Positions 62,773-64,000 of a stretch of DNA of 64,000 nucleotides are shown piece after piece. Within the stretch, counting starts at the first letter, position 1. The number at the start of each line of letters is the position of its first letter. The stretch is from Amycolatopsis xylanica (GTDB lineage Bacteria > Actinomycetota > Actinomycetes > Mycobacteriales > Pseudonocardiaceae). Location of the stretch: positions 744,001 through 808,000 of the forward strand of contig NZ_FNON01000005.1 in assembly GCF_900107045.1 (NCBI RefSeq). The letters are read 5' to 3'. A program made the translations under genes and the position numbers. The notes under the pieces were generated by a model that was given only the letters and a program-made list of their open reading frames with translations, did no database searches and had not been told where the DNA came from.

Positions 62773-63509
62773 CACGCCCCCAGGCCGGTGAGCGCCGACA
62801 GGACGGCGTCCGCGGTGGGGGAGGCGAGGTGGGTGGCGACGCGTCCGTCGGCCAGCAGGACGCCGTGGTCGGCATACGAGGCGGCGACCGGGTCGTGGGT
62901 CACCATCACCACCGTCTGGCCGAGATCGGTGACCGAGCTGCGCAGGAAGCCGAGCACCTCGGCGCCGGAGCGCGAATCGAGGCTGCCGGTCGGCTCGTCG
63001 GCGAAGACGACGTCCGGTTTGCCCATCAGCGCGCGGGCGCACGCGACCCGCTGCTGCTGGCCGCCCGAGAGCTCACCGGGCTTGTGGCACAGCCGCTGCC
63101 GCAGGCCGAGCGCGTCGACGACCGTGCCGAACCACGCCGGGTCGGCCTTGCGGCCCGCGAGCCGCAGGCCGAGCAGGATGTTGTCCTCGGCGGACATGGT
63201 CGGCAGCAGGTTGAACGACTGGAAGACGAACCCGACCCGCTCCTGCCGCAGCCTGGTCAGCGCGGCGTCGGACAGCCCGGTGAGCGTGGTCGGTCCGATT
63301 CGGACGGTCCCGGCGTCCACAGTGTCCAGTCCGGCGAGGCAGTGCATCAGTGTCGATTTCCCTGACCCGGACGGGCCCATGATCGCGGTGAAGCGGCGGG
63401 CGGCGAAGTCGAGCGTCACGTGGTCGAGCGCGCGCACCGCGGCGTCACCCCTGCCGTAGGTCTTCACGACGTTCGTCACGCCCGCCGCCGCGCTTGTGTT
63501 TCCATGCAT
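62772..63509 (-). CDS. ABC transporter ATP-binding subunit (MacB/LolD type)
   Basis: 245 residues. Walker A MGPSGSGKSTLMHC, Q-loop FVFQSFNLLP, signature LSGGQQQRVACARAL, Walker B DVVFADEPTGSLD, His-switch VMVTHD. The ATG at 63509 begins MHGNTS. It works with the following two-unit permease. Divergent from the response regulator gene, which may control it, as in many antibiotic-peptide-sensing modules. Confidence 0.92.
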   Translation of the reverse strand: MHGNTSAAAGVTNVVKTYGRGDAAVRALDHVTLDFAARRFTAIMGPSGSGKSTLMHCLAGLDTVDAGTVRIGPTTLTGLSDAALTRLRQERVGFVFQSFNLLPTMSAEDNILLGLRLAGRKADPAWFGTVVDALGLRQRLCHKPGELSGGQQQRVACARALMGKPDVVFADEPTGSLDSRSGAEVLGFLRSSVTDLGQTVVMVTHDPVAASYADHGVLLADGRVATHLASPTADAVLSALTGLGA

Positions 63510-63602
63510 GACAGGAGCATGGCGAAACACGTCTGAATGGTTCCTGAACGATCCTGAAGAACGTTTCAGGATGCCGGGCGCGCGTCTGCGAAGATCGCTC
63601 TC

Positions 63603-64000
63603 ATGCGGGTGCTGGTGGTGGAGGACGAGATGCGGCTGGCCGAGACGCTCCAATGGGGACTCGAGGCCGACGGATACGCCGTCGACCTCGCCCATGACGG
63701 CGAGGAAGGGCTCGAACTGGCGCGGCTGTACCCGTATCAGGTGATCGTGCTGGACATCATGCTGCCGAAGCTCAACGGCTACCGCGTCTGCGCGGCGCTG
63801 CGGGAACTCGGGATCAGCACGCCGATCCTGATGCTCACCGCCAAGAACGGCGAGTACGACGAGGCTGAGGCGCTCGACACCGGCGCCGACGACTTCCTGA
63901 GCAAGCCGTTCTCCTACGTCGTGCTCGGCGCCCGCCTGCGCGCGCTCACCCGGCGCGGCGGGGCCGGGTCGTCCGCGACGCTCGCGTTCGGCGATCTGGT
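63603..64000 (+). CDS. OmpR/PhoB-family response regulator, cut by the window end
   Basis: The first 132 residues are present: receiver domain with VVEDE, phospho-acceptor D51 (VIVLDIMLPKLNG), Thr in LMLTA and Lys in FLSKPF; the winged-helix output domain begins beyond the window (last residues AFGDL). Divergent from the ABC exporter genes with a 93-nt shared upstream region. A histidine kinase should follow. Confidence 0.88.
   Translation, partial: MRVLVVEDEMRLAETLQWGLEADGYAVDLAHDGEEGLELARLYPYQVIVLDIMLPKLNGYRVCAALRELGISTPILMLTAKNGEYDEAEALDTGADDFLSKPFSYVVLGARLRALTRRGGAGSSATLAFGDL

Noticed and set aside
60274..63459. 1061-residue open frame on the plus strand
   Set aside because: It lies opposite the ABC permease and ATPase genes, which have clear motifs; its Arg/Gly/His-rich composition is typical of an antisense frame.
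1..64000. CRISPR arrays, rRNA, tRNA, transposases or integrases
   Set aside because: I looked for regular spacer repeats, CCA-ended cloverleaf genes and DDE or recombinase motifs and saw none; the repeats found are dispersed palindromes.

Overview
The window is high-GC actinobacterial DNA: dense genes, many GTG starts, ATGA stop/start overlaps, an ESX-type secretion gene set, an F420-type oxidoreductase, and Streptomyces-like ECF sigma and two-component systems. The mix of an indigoidine-type synthetase, an atropopeptide locus and many intergenic hairpins fits Amycolatopsis or a close relative in the Pseudonocardiaceae. That placement is inferred from gene content only; no rRNA or tRNA gene was seen.

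Layout. 1-5.2 kb: a P450, then a symporter-histidine kinase fusion with its NarL-type regulator. 5.5-12 kb: a CYTH protein, a stand-alone PheRS-like protein with a possible leader attenuator, an ECF sigma factor with its YCII partner, a secreted GH6 cellulase, a thioesterase and an ArsR-like regulator. 12.1-16.9 kb: an atypical response regulator, a blue-pigment (indigoidine, A-Ox-T-TE) synthetase and a tautomerase. 17-21.8 kb: a prenyl diphosphate synthase, a small Zn-ribbon protein, a secreted GH18 chitinase with a DasR-like site, and two small enzymes. 21.9-25.4 kb: three ESX-type genes and a metallophosphoesterase. 26-31 kb: RNase Z, then diverged paralogues of IspH and DXS around a TPR regulator. 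30.8-36.4 kb: two lipoproteins and two secreted beta-helix polysaccharide enzymes with almost identical CBM2 modules.

Two biosynthetic loci stand out. At 36.5-38.7 kb an unannotated 23-residue precursor ending in AWYIWW lies upstream of a short P450 with a strong stem-loop between them. This is the layout of the atropopeptide (tryptorubin-type) RiPPs. At 39.1-50.8 kb a nine-gene, apparently single-direction operon holds an N-hydroxylating flavin monooxygenase, a cupin overlapping a MetRS-like protein, a VioC-like Fe/2-oxoglutarate oxygenase, two ATP-grasp ligases, an acyl-adenylate ligase, a large FAD/NAD(P) protein and an MFS exporter. The hydroxylase + cupin + MetRS-like set is the known hydrazine (N-N) forming machinery, here with cupin and MetRS split. 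With the ligases this predicts a small peptide-like metabolite containing an N-N bond.

51-64 kb: a small HTH protein, a tiny secreted peptide with four DTHW repeats, a lipoprotein, a TAP-family hydrolase, a frameshifted cyclase-like/NB-ARC ATPase, a cupin, a GH3 hexosaminidase lipoprotein, an AAA kinase, a MacB-type ABC exporter and the start of an OmpR-type regulator cut by the window end. Eight copies of one 46-nt hairpin and copies of other palindromes punctuate gene ends across the window.
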